Assembly (NCBI GenBank): GCA_020634895.1
Contig: JACKAV010000002.1
Location: forward strand, 248,001 to 312,000
Source: Anaerolineales bacterium
GTDB lineage: Bacteria; Chloroflexota; Anaerolineae; Anaerolineales; Villigracilaceae
Direction of reading: 5' to 3'
Length of the DNA: 64,000 nucleotides
The notes under the pieces are model-generated. The model was not told the DNA's origin, made no database searches, and was given only the letters and a program-made list of their open reading frames with translations. How positions within the stretch are numbered: position 1 is the stretch's first letter; each line of letters opens with the position of its first letter. Below, piece by piece: positions 9,451 to 17,505 of this stretch. The translations under genes were made by a program, and so were the position numbers.

Positions 9451-9738
9451 ATGATTATCGATTTTAAAGGCAAGATCTTTTACTGGCGTGGTCCTGCCCC
9501 GTTCTTATTTGTTGCTGTTCCAGAAAAACAGAGTCAGGATATAAAATCCGTTTCGGGTTTGGTGACATATGGCTGGGGAGTAATCCCCGTCCAAGCGCAG
9601 ATCGGTGAGACTGAATGGAAAACGTCGCTTTTCCCAAAAGATGGACGTTATCTGGTTCCGATCAAAATGAGCGTCCAAAAAGCGGAAAATGTAACTGTGG
9701 ACGATAACGTAAGCATAAGGCTTGAAATAAAGCTCTAA
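9451..9738 (+). CDS. DUF1905 family protein
   Basis: A 95-residue protein matching the DUF1905 β-barrel pattern. It has an N-terminal 'F.g.i..w.g...f.fv.vP', then GWGVIPVQAQIGETEWKTSLFPKDGRYLVPIK ('G.v.v.a.ig...w.tsl.p...g.y.lpik') and an end like 'd.v.v.l.l'. The family is widespread and its biochemical role is unknown; some members are fused to YdeI/OmpD-associated domains. A GAGAGAGAAC ribosome binding site precedes the ATG. It sits between the Cys-rich gene and the radical SAM gene on the same strand. Confidence 0.85.
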   Translation: MIIDFKGKIFYWRGPAPFLFVAVPEKQSQDIKSVSGLVTYGWGVIPVQAQIGETEWKTSLFPKDGRYLVPIKMSVQKAENVTVDDNVSIRLEIKL

Positions 9739-9781
9739 CGTATTTCGCATCGCGGGTGATACAATCAATCAACTTATTGTT

Positions 9782-10846
9782 ATGTACAGCCCAGAGACCA
9801 TCTCGAACGAGAAAGAGGATTTCAAAAAAGCGGTTTTGAACGCGCGTCCGTTCAAGCCGCTTTATGTTAAGTTCAAGGTTTTTTACGGCTGCAACCTGAA
9901 ATGCGAGATGTGCAACCACTGGCGGGAAACGCGCGAATCCCCTGTCAACGCGGACAGATTCAAGGCAGTCATTACTGAATTGGGGGAAATGGGCACGAAG
10001 AAGATCCATATCTCCGGCGGCGAACCGATGCTTCGCCCGCAGATTCCCGACTTCGTGGAACTCGCCTCGTCCCTCGACATCAAAGTGACCATGACCACCA
10101 ATGGCACGCTCATCACCAAAGAGAAAGCCAAGCATCTGGTGGAAGCGGGTCTGCGCGGTGTGAACATTTCCATCGACTCGCCGCTTCGCAAAATGCACGA
10201 AAAGATTCGCGGCGTGGAAGGCGCATTCAAAGCGACCACCAAAGCTGTTGGACTCTTCCGTCGATACAAGCACAAAGGCAAGTTGACCATTCGCATCAAC
10301 ACCGTGGTCAGCCGCACAAATTACGAGACGCTCGCCTCGCTCCCGGACCTCGCGCACGAACTCGGCGCGGACGGCATCAACTTGATCCCAGTGGATGATC
10401 ATTGCGGCGAGATTCTGTCCATGCGGAAAAAAGACATCGCCAAATTCAATGAAGAGATCGCGCCGCGCATTGCGGAACGCGCGCTCGAATTGGGGCTGAT
10501 CGTTTCGGATGAAGATGCTTTTCCCTTTGGGCGAGACGAGTCTGAGGTCCGGTTGGGACGCGCGGGGAGATATGCTTTCGGCTTTTACGACAAGCATCCA
10601 TGCTACGCGCCGTGGACGCACACACTCATCGACTTCAACGGCAATGTCTACGTTTGCTGCATGACGCGCGAAAAGATTCCCCCGTTGGGAAATATCATTC
10701 ATCAATCATTCAAGGAAATTTGGGATGGCGCAGCGTATCGTCAAGTCCGTTTGAACATGCACCCGCCTGCGCTCAAACCTTGCGCCCGCTGCGATGACTT
10801 TATTGATCAGAACAAAAATATTTGGGAAACGATCGGACCGTATTAA
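9782..10846 (+). CDS. Radical SAM/SPASM domain protein
   Basis: 354 residues. The radical SAM cluster is CNLKCEMC with cysteines at 37, 41 and 44 (CxxxCxxC), followed by ISGGEPMLR (GGE motif) and an (βα)6 barrel. The C-terminal region has SPASM-like cysteines: HPCYAPWTHTLIDFNGNVYVCC, a GNI-x5-SFKEIW motif, and CARC near the end. Such proteins bind one radical-SAM cluster and one or two auxiliary Fe-S clusters and modify peptides, enzymes or cofactors. No precursor peptide gene is evident beside it, so the substrate stays open. Confidence 0.88.
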   Translation: MYSPETISNEKEDFKKAVLNARPFKPLYVKFKVFYGCNLKCEMCNHWRETRESPVNADRFKAVITELGEMGTKKIHISGGEPMLRPQIPDFVELASSLDIKVTMTTNGTLITKEKAKHLVEAGLRGVNISIDSPLRKMHEKIRGVEGAFKATTKAVGLFRRYKHKGKLTIRINTVVSRTNYETLASLPDLAHELGADGINLIPVDDHCGEILSMRKKDIAKFNEEIAPRIAERALELGLIVSDEDAFPFGRDESEVRLGRAGRYAFGFYDKHPCYAPWTHTLIDFNGNVYVCCMTREKIPPLGNIIHQSFKEIWDGAAYRQVRLNMHPPALKPCARCDDFIDQNKNIWETIGPY

Positions 10847-10850
10847 AAAC

Positions 10851-10899
10851 ATCCCGTCATTGCTTCGGGCGAAAATCATCGCCCTCGCAATGACGGGAT
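10851..10899. repeat. REP-like nested palindrome
   Basis: The 13-base arms ATCCCGTCATTGC and GCAATGACGGGAT flank an inner hairpin GGGCGA/TCGCCC. The 'cgtcattgcgag...' theme belongs to a class of dispersed palindromic repeats found between genes in many bacteria. It lies between convergent genes and may also act as a terminator, though it has no long T run. Confidence 0.7.
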
Positions 10900-10903
10900 A
10901 AAA

Positions 10904-11185
10904 TCAACTTAAGTCAGAGAACATATCGCTGCTGTCATCGTCATCCCACGTGCTGGCGCGACCAAACGTATCGAGATCGGCAAGCGAAAATGTGGATGCC
11001 GCGATCGGCAAAGCAACCGGCATTTCCAACCCCTGCTGACATGCAAGACAAACCCGTCCTTCTTTTGTTGCGTTCGTGTGTTCGTCGCAAAACCCGCGAC
11101 CACACTTCACGCAAGTCCCCAACGCGGGGTTTTCACAACGATGTGGAACCAAATAACCAATAACCATTTCACATTGATCTGCCAT
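10904..11185 (-). CDS. Small zinc-finger (B-box-like) protein
   Basis: 93 residues with a metal-binding N-terminal half: HRCENPALGTCVKCGRGFC, DEHT and VCLACQ. The C/H spacing resembles a B-box type zinc finger, often found at the N terminus of membrane or rhomboid-like proteins in this kind of genome. The C-terminal half (from about residue 50) is acidic and low in complexity, ending DDDDSSDMFSDLS. It is divergently transcribed from the GT4 gene with only 11 bases between the start codons, so the two 5' regions overlap. Function unknown. Confidence 0.65.
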   Translation of the reverse strand: MADQCEMVIGYLVPHRCENPALGTCVKCGRGFCDEHTNATKEGRVCLACQQGLEMPVALPIAASTFSLADLDTFGRASTWDDDDSSDMFSDLS

Positions 11186-11196
11186 CGAGACACCTC

Positions 11197-12339
11197 ATGA
11201 AAATTGCCTTGCTTAGCGAAAAGTATACACCAGACATCGGCGGGCTCGCAATCTCAACAGGACGTTTGGGGGAGATGCTTGCGTCAGCCGGACATGACAT
11301 CCGCCTCTTCGCCCCGACCTCCAGCCTGCCACCCACCATCAAACAGACTCAACCCTCAAGCGGAGTCCGCGTAACGCGTTTCGGCGCACACAAACGCGTG
11401 GACGACACGCTGGTCAATTGGTTTGAGTTGGTCGTTGACGAACACAAACGCGAGCCGTTCGACCTTATACAAGCCTACTTTCTGCCAATGGCTGGATTTG
11501 TCGGCGTGTATGCTGGCAAGTATTTGGGCGTTCCAAGCATCGTCTCCATTCGCGGGAACGACATCGAACGCGCGGCATTTGACCCAGGCAAATTTTCACA
11601 TGTGATGTACGCCTTGCAAAACGCAAGTGCAGTTACAACAAATGCCAGCATCTTGGCGCAAAAAGCGAAAGCGTTTGTGGATAGAGAAATCCATATCATT
11701 TCCAATGGAATTGATACTAATCGTTTCAAGCCAATGGAAAAGAATGAAGTTTTGGCGGAAATGTTGAAGGTTGAAAGTCAAAGGTCGAAGGTCATTGGGT
11801 TCGTTGGTGAGTTGCGTGAAAAGAAAGGGTTGTCAACTCTCCTTTCTGGCTATGCGCAAATACATAAAAAGCAAGCCGCCACACTGTTAATTGTCGGCGA
11901 GGTAAGGGCGGGGGCGGATGAGCAGGCGCTGGCTGAGTTCCGAGGCGCAAATCCTGAGGCGCGGATCATCGTCACGGGTCAAGTCCCCCACAAAGACCTG
12001 CCATCCTATTATTCGTTGATGGATGTTTTCGTTCATCCGTCTCTGCGCGATGGAATGCCGAATGCAGTCCTCGAAGCGATGGCTTGTGAAAAAGCGGTCA
12101 TTGCAACGCCGGTTGGCGGGATGCTGGATATTTTGGAAGATGGAAAGAATGGTATGCTTATCAACGTCAATGATGCAAACGCGCTTGCAAAAAAAGTTAT
12201 GGAATTGTTAGACAATTCTGAGATGCGTTGCGCATTGGGTAAGAATGCAAGAGACTTAGTGGTAGGCAAGTTTTCGCTCGATAACGAGTTGCAGGCAAAC
12301 CTGAATTTATATCGAGCGCTCGGATTGAATGTGACCTGA
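11197..12339 (+). CDS. Glycosyltransferase family 4 (GT-B fold)
   Basis: A 380-residue GT4 enzyme. The N-terminal Rossmann part has the 'DIGGLAIS' loop (GGL, acceptor side). The C-terminal donor-binding domain has HPSLRDGMPNAVLEAMACEKAVIATPVGG, the E-x7-E signature (here E..NAVLE), typical for nucleotide-sugar retaining transferases. Residues about 190-202, LKVESQRSKVIGF, are encoded by a short repetitive tract (ggttgaaagtcaaaggtcgaaggtc) that looks inserted in frame just before the second Rossmann domain. Sugar and acceptor are unknown. Confidence 0.88.
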   Translation: MKIALLSEKYTPDIGGLAISTGRLGEMLASAGHDIRLFAPTSSLPPTIKQTQPSSGVRVTRFGAHKRVDDTLVNWFELVVDEHKREPFDLIQAYFLPMAGFVGVYAGKYLGVPSIVSIRGNDIERAAFDPGKFSHVMYALQNASAVTTNASILAQKAKAFVDREIHIISNGIDTNRFKPMEKNEVLAEMLKVESQRSKVIGFVGELREKKGLSTLLSGYAQIHKKQAATLLIVGEVRAGADEQALAEFRGANPEARIIVTGQVPHKDLPSYYSLMDVFVHPSLRDGMPNAVLEAMACEKAVIATPVGGMLDILEDGKNGMLINVNDANALAKKVMELLDNSEMRCALGKNARDLVVGKFSLDNELQANLNLYRALGLNVT

Positions 12340-12357
12340 TTTAGAGAGGAGGTTCAC

Positions 12358-12681
12358 TTGGCATACTATCTTGTAACTGCCAAACCGATCCGCTCAAAGA
12401 TGAGCGATCTACGAAACTGGCTGGACAGCGGGGAAATTCAAAAGATGCGACCTTTTGGAAACGCGCTTCATTCTGGACTGGATAACGCACGCTGGCTTTC
12501 TGACGGTATTGCCGTCTGGGAGGAGGAAGACTACTGCGTCCCTCCGCTTGCACAGGAGCGAGCGGCTGTCCTGGACGCACATTTCACAAACCTTGAAGTT
12601 AAACATGTGGATAAAGGGAACGGCTGGAAGCAAATCGAATCGTTGAAAAAGATATGGGAAACCAATGACAACACTATTTGA
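12358..12681 (+). CDS. Conserved hypothetical protein with TTG start
   Basis: A 107-residue soluble protein that starts at a TTG, preceded by a very good ribosome binding site (GAGAGGAGG, spacing 5). No signal peptide or membrane segment is visible. The pattern of a β strand at the N terminus and Trp/Glu-rich middle (IAVWEEEDYC) is compatible with a small α+β (ferredoxin-like) fold, but I do not recognise a family. Its last 17 bases overlap the start of the MoxR ATPase gene, so it probably belongs to that operon. Confidence 0.7.
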   Translation: MAYYLVTAKPIRSKMSDLRNWLDSGEIQKMRPFGNALHSGLDNARWLSDGIAVWEEEDYCVPPLAQERAAVLDAHFTNLEVKHVDKGNGWKQIESLKKIWETNDNTI

Positions 12682-13627
12682 TTCTACGAAGAACGTTAAA
12701 AATGAACTTGGCAAGCAAAAATATATCGCCTCTGATGAGATCGCGACTATTGTGTATCTTTCTCAAAAGCTTGGCAAGCCGCTTCTAGCGGAAGGTCCTG
12801 CCGGTGTGGGAAAGACCGAACTCGCCAAAGCCATCGCCAGCGCCACCGGACGCGAGTTGATCCGCTTGCAATGCTACGAAGGTTTGGATGAATCCAAAGC
12901 GTTATACGAATGGGAATATTCGAAGCAGCTTTTATACACACAATTGCTGCGCGACAAATTGAACGATACGCTCGGCAAAGCCGAGTCACTCGGCGAAGCC
13001 GCGGACAAATTGGCAAAAGAGGAAGATGTCTTCTTCTCGAACCGTTTTCTGCTGCAACGTCCGTTGTTGAAAGCCATTTTGAGCGAAAAGCCGACGGTAC
13101 TTCTCATCGACGAGATCGACCGCGCCGATGCAGAGTTCGAAGCGTTCCTTCTGGAAGTGTTGAGCGATTTTCAAGTTTCTGTGCCCGAGTTGGGGACGCT
13201 TGCAGCAAAACATAAACCTTTCGTGGTACTGACCTCGAATAATACGCGCGAGCTTTCCGAAGCGTTGAAACGGCGCTGCCTGTACTTGTTCATCGATTAT
13301 CCGAATTTACAGGAAGAACTTGCCGTCGTTCATTTGAAAGTCCCCGATCTGAATCCCAAACTGGCGCAGCAAGCCGTGGAATTCGTCCAACGCCTCCGCA
13401 AATCGGACATGCGCAAGTCCCCGTCCATCAGCGAGACACTGGACTGGGCAAATGCGCTCGTGGCGTTGAACGCGTCCAATTTGGATAAGGATGTTTTGGA
13501 AGACACTCTGTCGGTTCTACTCAAGCACGAAGCAGACTTGCAAAAAGCCAAGCGGCAGATGATCAATCCTCCGCAATCAAGGCAGCGTCCGCCCACGGAT
13601 GATTTTGGCAGGTTTTCCGGGAATTAA
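12665..13627 (+). CDS. MoxR/CoxD-type AAA+ ATPase
   Basis: 320 residues. Walker A is GPAGVGKT (residues 44-51), Walker B is LLIDE (146-150), sensor 1 is VLTSN and an arginine-finger region follows (LKRRCLYLF). MoxR ATPases work with VWA-domain partners as chaperones that insert metal cofactors or assemble complexes; CoxD, the closest type, helps mature the Mo/Cu site of CO dehydrogenase. The next gene encodes such a VWA partner. No CO dehydrogenase genes lie in this window, so the client is not identified. Confidence 0.93.
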   Translation: MTTLFDSTKNVKNELGKQKYIASDEIATIVYLSQKLGKPLLAEGPAGVGKTELAKAIASATGRELIRLQCYEGLDESKALYEWEYSKQLLYTQLLRDKLNDTLGKAESLGEAADKLAKEEDVFFSNRFLLQRPLLKAILSEKPTVLLIDEIDRADAEFEAFLLEVLSDFQVSVPELGTLAAKHKPFVVLTSNNTRELSEALKRRCLYLFIDYPNLQEELAVVHLKVPDLNPKLAQQAVEFVQRLRKSDMRKSPSISETLDWANALVALNASNLDKDVLEDTLSVLLKHEADLQKAKRQMINPPQSRQRPPTDDFGRFSGN

Positions 13628-13643
13628 AACGGAGACATAAATT

Positions 13644-15020
13644 ATGGAGTCCCGCATCTTACAGTTAATCTCAGCCTTGCGCGCCAGCGGAGTGCGCGTG
13701 TCACTTGCCGAGTCTGCCGAGGCGTTCTCGGCTGTGGATTTGATGGGGATCCAGGATCGCGAGTCGTTTCGGCTGTCGTTACGCGCCACGCTGATCAAGG
13801 ACGTCAAAGACCTGCCGACTTTCGATAAGCTATTTCCGCTTTTCTTCGGCTCGGGTCAACCGCCAATGATGGGTGGAAACCCGTCTGATGATTTGACGCC
13901 GGAAGAGATCCAAATGCTGGCGGAAGCGTTGAAGCAATTTGCGGAGAATCTCCGTCAGCGTATGGAAAGGCTGATGAATGGCGAACCCCTTTCAAAGTCC
14001 GAGTTGGAGGCGCTGGCGCAGTTGGTCGGTTTGAATCACGCGGATAATCTTCAATATCAAAACTGGATGTCGCAGCGCATGATGCGCGCCATGGCGTTCC
14101 CTGAAGTCCAAAAGGCGATGCGCGAGTTGATGGAACAACTTTCTGAAATGGGCATGAACCGCGAGCGTGTGGAGCAGATCCGCGAGATGATCCAGCAGAA
14201 TATGCAGGGCATGCAGGAACAGATCAACCAGTTTGCGGGGCAGCGCATCGCGGAAAATATGAGCGAACATCCGCGCGGCGATAATATTGAAAACCTGATG
14301 AACCGTCCGTTTCAGGCGCTCTCCGATGCGGACAAAAAAGTTTTGCAGCGAGAGGTCAAACGGCTCGCCGCCGCATTACGTACGCGGATTGCCTTGCGGC
14401 AAAAACGCATGAAGAGTGGACAGATCGACCCAAAAGCGACCATCCGCGCAAATCTCAAATATCACGGCGTGCCGATGGAGATCAAACACCGTGACCGAAT
14501 CCGCAAGCCGAAGATCGTGGTCATCTGCGATGTCAGTACGTCGATGCGTTTCTGTTCCGAACTGATGCTGAGTTTTCTATTTGCGCTGCAAGGGCAGGTC
14601 CGCAAGACACACGCCTTTGCATTCATCGATCATCTCGAATCCATCTCGGAAGATTTCTCCGGCACGAACGCAGACGAGGCGATCCAATCCGTTTTGTGGC
14701 GCATGCCAAGCGGACATTACAACACCGACCTCGGCTGGTCGCTGAACGACTTCCAAAGCGAATACATGGATACCCTGAACAGCGGGACGACACTTCTCAT
14801 CGTTGGGGATGGACGCAACAATTACAACGATCCGCGCCTCGACATTTTCTCCACCATGTCGCGCCGCGCCACGCGGACCATTTGGCTGAATCCTGAACCT
14901 CCGCACATGTGGCACGGTGACAGCGACATGGTGAAATATGCGCCGCTTTGCAATAATGTCTTGAAGGTCAGCAATCTGCGTGAGCTGACGCAGGCAGTGG
15001 ATGAGTTATTGGCTGGGTAA
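13644..15020 (+). CDS. CoxE-like VWA domain protein
   Basis: 458 residues. The first 280 are α-helical and rich in Met, Gln and Arg, as in CoxE-like proteins. The VWA domain begins KIVVICDVSTSM, with the MIDAS DxSxS (D296, S298, S300). A second acidic metal ligand is likely in the GDGRNNYND stretch. It follows the MoxR gene by 16 bases. The pair is a known two-component chaperone module in which the VWA protein recruits the client. A role in oxidoreductase maturation is inferred from the family. Confidence 0.9.
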   Translation: MESRILQLISALRASGVRVSLAESAEAFSAVDLMGIQDRESFRLSLRATLIKDVKDLPTFDKLFPLFFGSGQPPMMGGNPSDDLTPEEIQMLAEALKQFAENLRQRMERLMNGEPLSKSELEALAQLVGLNHADNLQYQNWMSQRMMRAMAFPEVQKAMRELMEQLSEMGMNRERVEQIREMIQQNMQGMQEQINQFAGQRIAENMSEHPRGDNIENLMNRPFQALSDADKKVLQREVKRLAAALRTRIALRQKRMKSGQIDPKATIRANLKYHGVPMEIKHRDRIRKPKIVVICDVSTSMRFCSELMLSFLFALQGQVRKTHAFAFIDHLESISEDFSGTNADEAIQSVLWRMPSGHYNTDLGWSLNDFQSEYMDTLNSGTTLLIVGDGRNNYNDPRLDIFSTMSRRATRTIWLNPEPPHMWHGDSDMVKYAPLCNNVLKVSNLRELTQAVDELLAG

Positions 15021-15173
15021 ATTTATCGACAAGCAGGGCGAAACAGGGTGCGGATGATAGTCCGCGCCCTGTTTTTTATTTAACATTGAAATTTCCTTGC
15101 TATAAATACCATATAAGTCTCAACGAGTATAATAAAATAGGTAAATATTAGTGTATTCTTACAGGAAAACAAA

Positions 15174-15539
15174 ATGGCGAAAATCCTGATCGTAGATGAT
15201 GATGAAAAAGTGACCACCCTGCTTGGGCGATACCTTTCTTCGCTGGGATATCAAGTCACAACGACCAACCAAAGCTCAAAAGCCATGTCGGTTGCAGAGC
15301 AGCTCCGACCAGATCTATTCATTCTCGATATCATGATGCCCCCGCCCGACGGCTTTACCCTGACAAGTATGCTGCGCGATGATGTAAAATTTGCCAAGAC
15401 GCCCATCCTCATCATCACCGCGCTGGACAACAGCAACAGCCGTGCGACCACTCTGGGCGCAAACGGTTACCTTGCAAAACCTTTTAATCTGGATGAACTA
15501 GCCGCCAAAATCATGGAATTAATTGGCAGCCTGAAATAA
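15174..15539 (+). CDS. Single-domain response regulator receiver
   Basis: 121 residues consisting of one REC domain: acidic triad in LIVDDDEK, phospho-acceptor Asp in LFILDIMMPPPDG, Thr/Ser switch in IITAL and Lys in LAKPF. There is no output domain. It is the first of three consecutive stand-alone receivers. A TATAAT lies at about 15127-15132 and an ACAGGA ribosome binding site before the ATG. Its kinase is not adjacent. Its sequence is closer to the third receiver (shared MMP-x-PDGF) than to the second. Confidence 0.9.
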   Translation: MAKILIVDDDEKVTTLLGRYLSSLGYQVTTTNQSSKAMSVAEQLRPDLFILDIMMPPPDGFTLTSMLRDDVKFAKTPILIITALDNSNSRATTLGANGYLAKPFNLDELAAKIMELIGSLK

Positions 15540-15558
15540 ATACTTTATGGAGATCGAA

Positions 15559-15924
15559 ATGGCTAAAGTATTAATAATCGACGATGACATTGAAACCATC
15601 AAATTATTGGAAACCATTGTGCAAATGGAAGGGCACGAAACATTCTCCGTCAGCGAGAGTAAAAATGCCATTCAGGCTGTAGAAAATTACAGACCCGACC
15701 TGGTTTTGCTGGATATCATGATGCCGGAGATCAATGGCATTGCCATTTGCAAATTGATAAAATCCAATACAGATATCAACCGCACAAAAGTGATGATGGT
15801 CTCCGCACTCAGCGACGACGGCACAAAACGCGACTCGCTCAATGCCGGCGCGGACCAGTTTGTGACAAAACCGATCCTCCCCAAAGTGCTGTCGCTTCAA
15901 ATGAGCCAGATCTTAAAATCATAA
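15559..15924 (+). CDS. Single-domain response regulator receiver
   Basis: 121 residues, REC only: VLIIDDDIE, LVLLDIMMPEING with the phospho-acceptor Asp, VSALSDD, and FVTKPI with the conserved Lys. The ATG at 15559 is preferred over one at 15547 because GGAG is placed eight bases before it; the upstream ATG itself forms part of that ribosome binding region. It lies 19 bases after the first receiver, probably on the same transcript. Confidence 0.9.
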   Translation: MAKVLIIDDDIETIKLLETIVQMEGHETFSVSESKNAIQAVENYRPDLVLLDIMMPEINGIAICKLIKSNTDINRTKVMMVSALSDDGTKRDSLNAGADQFVTKPILPKVLSLQMSQILKS

Positions 15925-16028
15925 AATCCTGAAAATACAGCAAGATACCTTGATTTTGTTCATCATTGGCTTTATCATAGACATTGTGGATTTTCAATTC
16001 GAACTCATTCGCTTTTCAGGATAATCGC

Positions 16029-16394
16029 ATGGCAAAAATTATGATGGTGGACGATGACAAACTGGTAACCGAGTTGCTGCAAAAACTGCTCAAAGCGGAA
16101 GGCTTCGAAACCGTTGCCGTCAACGACAGCACCCGGGCGATCGAAGTAGCCAAATCAGAAATGCCCGACCTTTTTCTTCTTGACCTGATGATGCCCCAAC
16201 CCGATGGGTTCCGTTTGTGCAGAATGCTGCGAGAAGAGTCCCTTTTCACCCGAACCCCCATCATCATCGTCACCGCACTGGATGACGGCGACAGCCGCGC
16301 CGTCGCTTTTGGGGCAGGCGCAAACGATTACCTCACAAAACCCTTCCATCCGGGTGAATTAAAAGACAAAATAATGGAATCCTTGGAAAGCTGA
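16029..16394 (+). CDS. Single-domain response regulator receiver
   Basis: 121 residues, REC only: IMMVDDDK, LFLLDLMMPQPDG with the Asp, IIVTALDD, and YLTKPF with the Lys. The start at 16029 (MAKIMMV) matches its two neighbours; an upstream in-frame ATG at 15984 would add an unrelated 15-residue tail. It is followed by a strong terminator. The similarity to the first receiver suggests local duplication. Confidence 0.88.
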   Translation: MAKIMMVDDDKLVTELLQKLLKAEGFETVAVNDSTRAIEVAKSEMPDLFLLDLMMPQPDGFRLCRMLREESLFTRTPIIIVTALDDGDSRAVAFGAGANDYLTKPFHPGELKDKIMESLES

Positions 16395-16422
16395 AAACCC
16401 CATCCAGAACAAAGAAACAAAA

Positions 16423-16450
16423 ACACGCCTCAAATGAGGCGTGTTTTTTC
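16423..16450. terminator. Bidirectional rho-independent terminator
   Basis: ACACGCCTC-AAAT-GAGGCGTGT is a perfect hairpin with T-rich tracts on both sides. It serves the receiver genes (plus) and the cytochrome gene (minus). Confidence 0.88.
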
Positions 16451-16462
16451 AATATCAGGTAT

Positions 16463-16858
16463 TTACTTAAGCGTGCGGATGAATGCAACCGCCTGCCAAA
16501 TCTGCTCGTCGGTCAAAACACCCTTCCAGGCAACCATGGCGGTACCTTCCTTACCGGTGTTAATGCGCCAGTAAAGATAGTCGTCGCCAACGGTGGGAGC
16601 AAACTCAGCCAAATTCTTCGGTTGAGGATCAAGCGCGGCACCGGCAGGACCGTCACCATGTCCCTGAGGACCGTGGCAGGATTCGCAGTTGGTTTTGAAA
16701 ACTTCAGCACCGGCTGTAGCAGCATCCGCCCCAAGCGGACTGGTAGCACCAGCATATTCGGCAGGAACAGGCTCAGGAGTGGCAGCAGCCTGTGAACCAC
16801 ACGCCGCAAGCACAACTGCGCTCAGAACCAGCACAACAAACAAGACTTTCTTCATCAC
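16463..16858 (-). CDS. c-type cytochrome lipoprotein
   Basis: 131 residues. A signal peptide ends in a lipobox (VVLAAC, Cys20). A Pro/Ala linker follows, then a class I cytochrome c domain with CESCH (Cys58, Cys61, His62) and the probable axial Met at 108 in GTAMVAW. It should be an exported, membrane-tethered monoheme electron carrier with its covalent heme on the outer face of the membrane. A GGAGG ribosome binding site lies six bases before the ATG at 16858; a second ATG is adjacent at 16855. No oxidase or reductase gene adjoins it. Confidence 0.93.
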   Translation of the reverse strand: MMKKVLFVVLVLSAVVLAACGSQAAATPEPVPAEYAGATSPLGADAATAGAEVFKTNCESCHGPQGHGDGPAGAALDPQPKNLAEFAPTVGDDYLYWRINTGKEGTAMVAWKGVLTDEQIWQAVAFIRTLK

Positions 16859-16886
16859 AAACCTCCAGTTGATTTATATTGGAAAA

Positions 16887-16929
16887 ATTATAGCGAATAT
16901 GTAAAAAAAGACACCGTGACTTTAGTTAC
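16887..16929 (-). promoter_or_regulatory. Promoter of the cytochrome gene with an imperfect GTGAC/GTTAC dyad
   Basis: A TATAAT (minus strand 16892-16887) lies upstream of the gene. Further upstream is GTGAC-TTTA-GTTAC (16916-16929), an imperfect inverted repeat placed about -40 to -55, with another GTGAC following. It could be an activator site; the regulator is unknown. Confidence 0.4.
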
Positions 16930-16970
16930 ATAAAAAAAGTGACAATCGTTTTAGCGAGCAAACTGCAACG

Positions 16971-17402
16971 CTATTTATTCCTGCGTCCGCCTTTTAACTC
17001 GCGCTGAAGTTTCTCGAACCCGTCCCAATCACCTTTCGCAGCCAGCTTCGCCTGATCGATCCACCCCTCCGGGCTCATCATCTGCAAACCGGCATCGTCC
17101 AACAACTTCTGGACATCAGATGCCTTTGCATGAGCCAGATCGTCAAACGTCTCAATACCAGCCTTCGCAAGGACTTTGGCAACCTTGGGACCGATCCCCT
17201 CGATCTTTTTCAGATCATCCGCAGACTTCTTCCCGGATGACACCGCTTCACTCTTGACCTCAACCTGCTCCGGCTTTCTCGAAGCTGCCCACCAGCCGAC
17301 GACAACAGCAAGAGCAAAAAACCCCAACAGGATCAATAACAACCAGACAAGTTCCGTATTGGGACCCTCGCCGCCCTCCGACAACAAACGCAACGCAAGC
17401 AT
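16971..17402 (-). CDS. Membrane-anchored helix-hairpin-helix protein
   Basis: 143 residues from the ATG at 17402. I chose this start because GGAGG lies five bases before it; upstream ATGs lack one. One membrane segment (about residues 19-38) is followed by a charged linker and a helix-hairpin-helix region DDLKKIEGIGPKVAKVLAKAGIETFDDLA, of the kind called DUF4332 or 'predicted flap endonuclease-1-like 5' DNA nuclease'. The C terminus is basic. A second HhH-like element lies around the LDDAGLQMMSPEGW part. The family is common in these bacteria and has no settled role; DNA or nucleotide binding near the membrane is a guess. Confidence 0.8.
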   Translation of the reverse strand: MLALRLLSEGGEGPNTELVWLLLILLGFFALAVVVGWWAASRKPEQVEVKSEAVSSGKKSADDLKKIEGIGPKVAKVLAKAGIETFDDLAHAKASDVQKLLDDAGLQMMSPEGWIDQAKLAAKGDWDGFEKLQRELKGGRRNK

Positions 17403-17505
17403 GTTTGCCTCCATAATTTTCAGATCTGCGGCACTTATACGTGAAAACAAGAAGCGTGTCAACTCTTCGAGTAAAATTGCCCGATATTATCCACGGAGTT
17501 CACAC

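Noticed and set aside
9662..10705. A 347-codon open frame on the minus strand opposite the radical SAM gene
   Set aside because: The plus strand codes a complete radical SAM/SPASM protein; the antisense frame has no recognisable domain.
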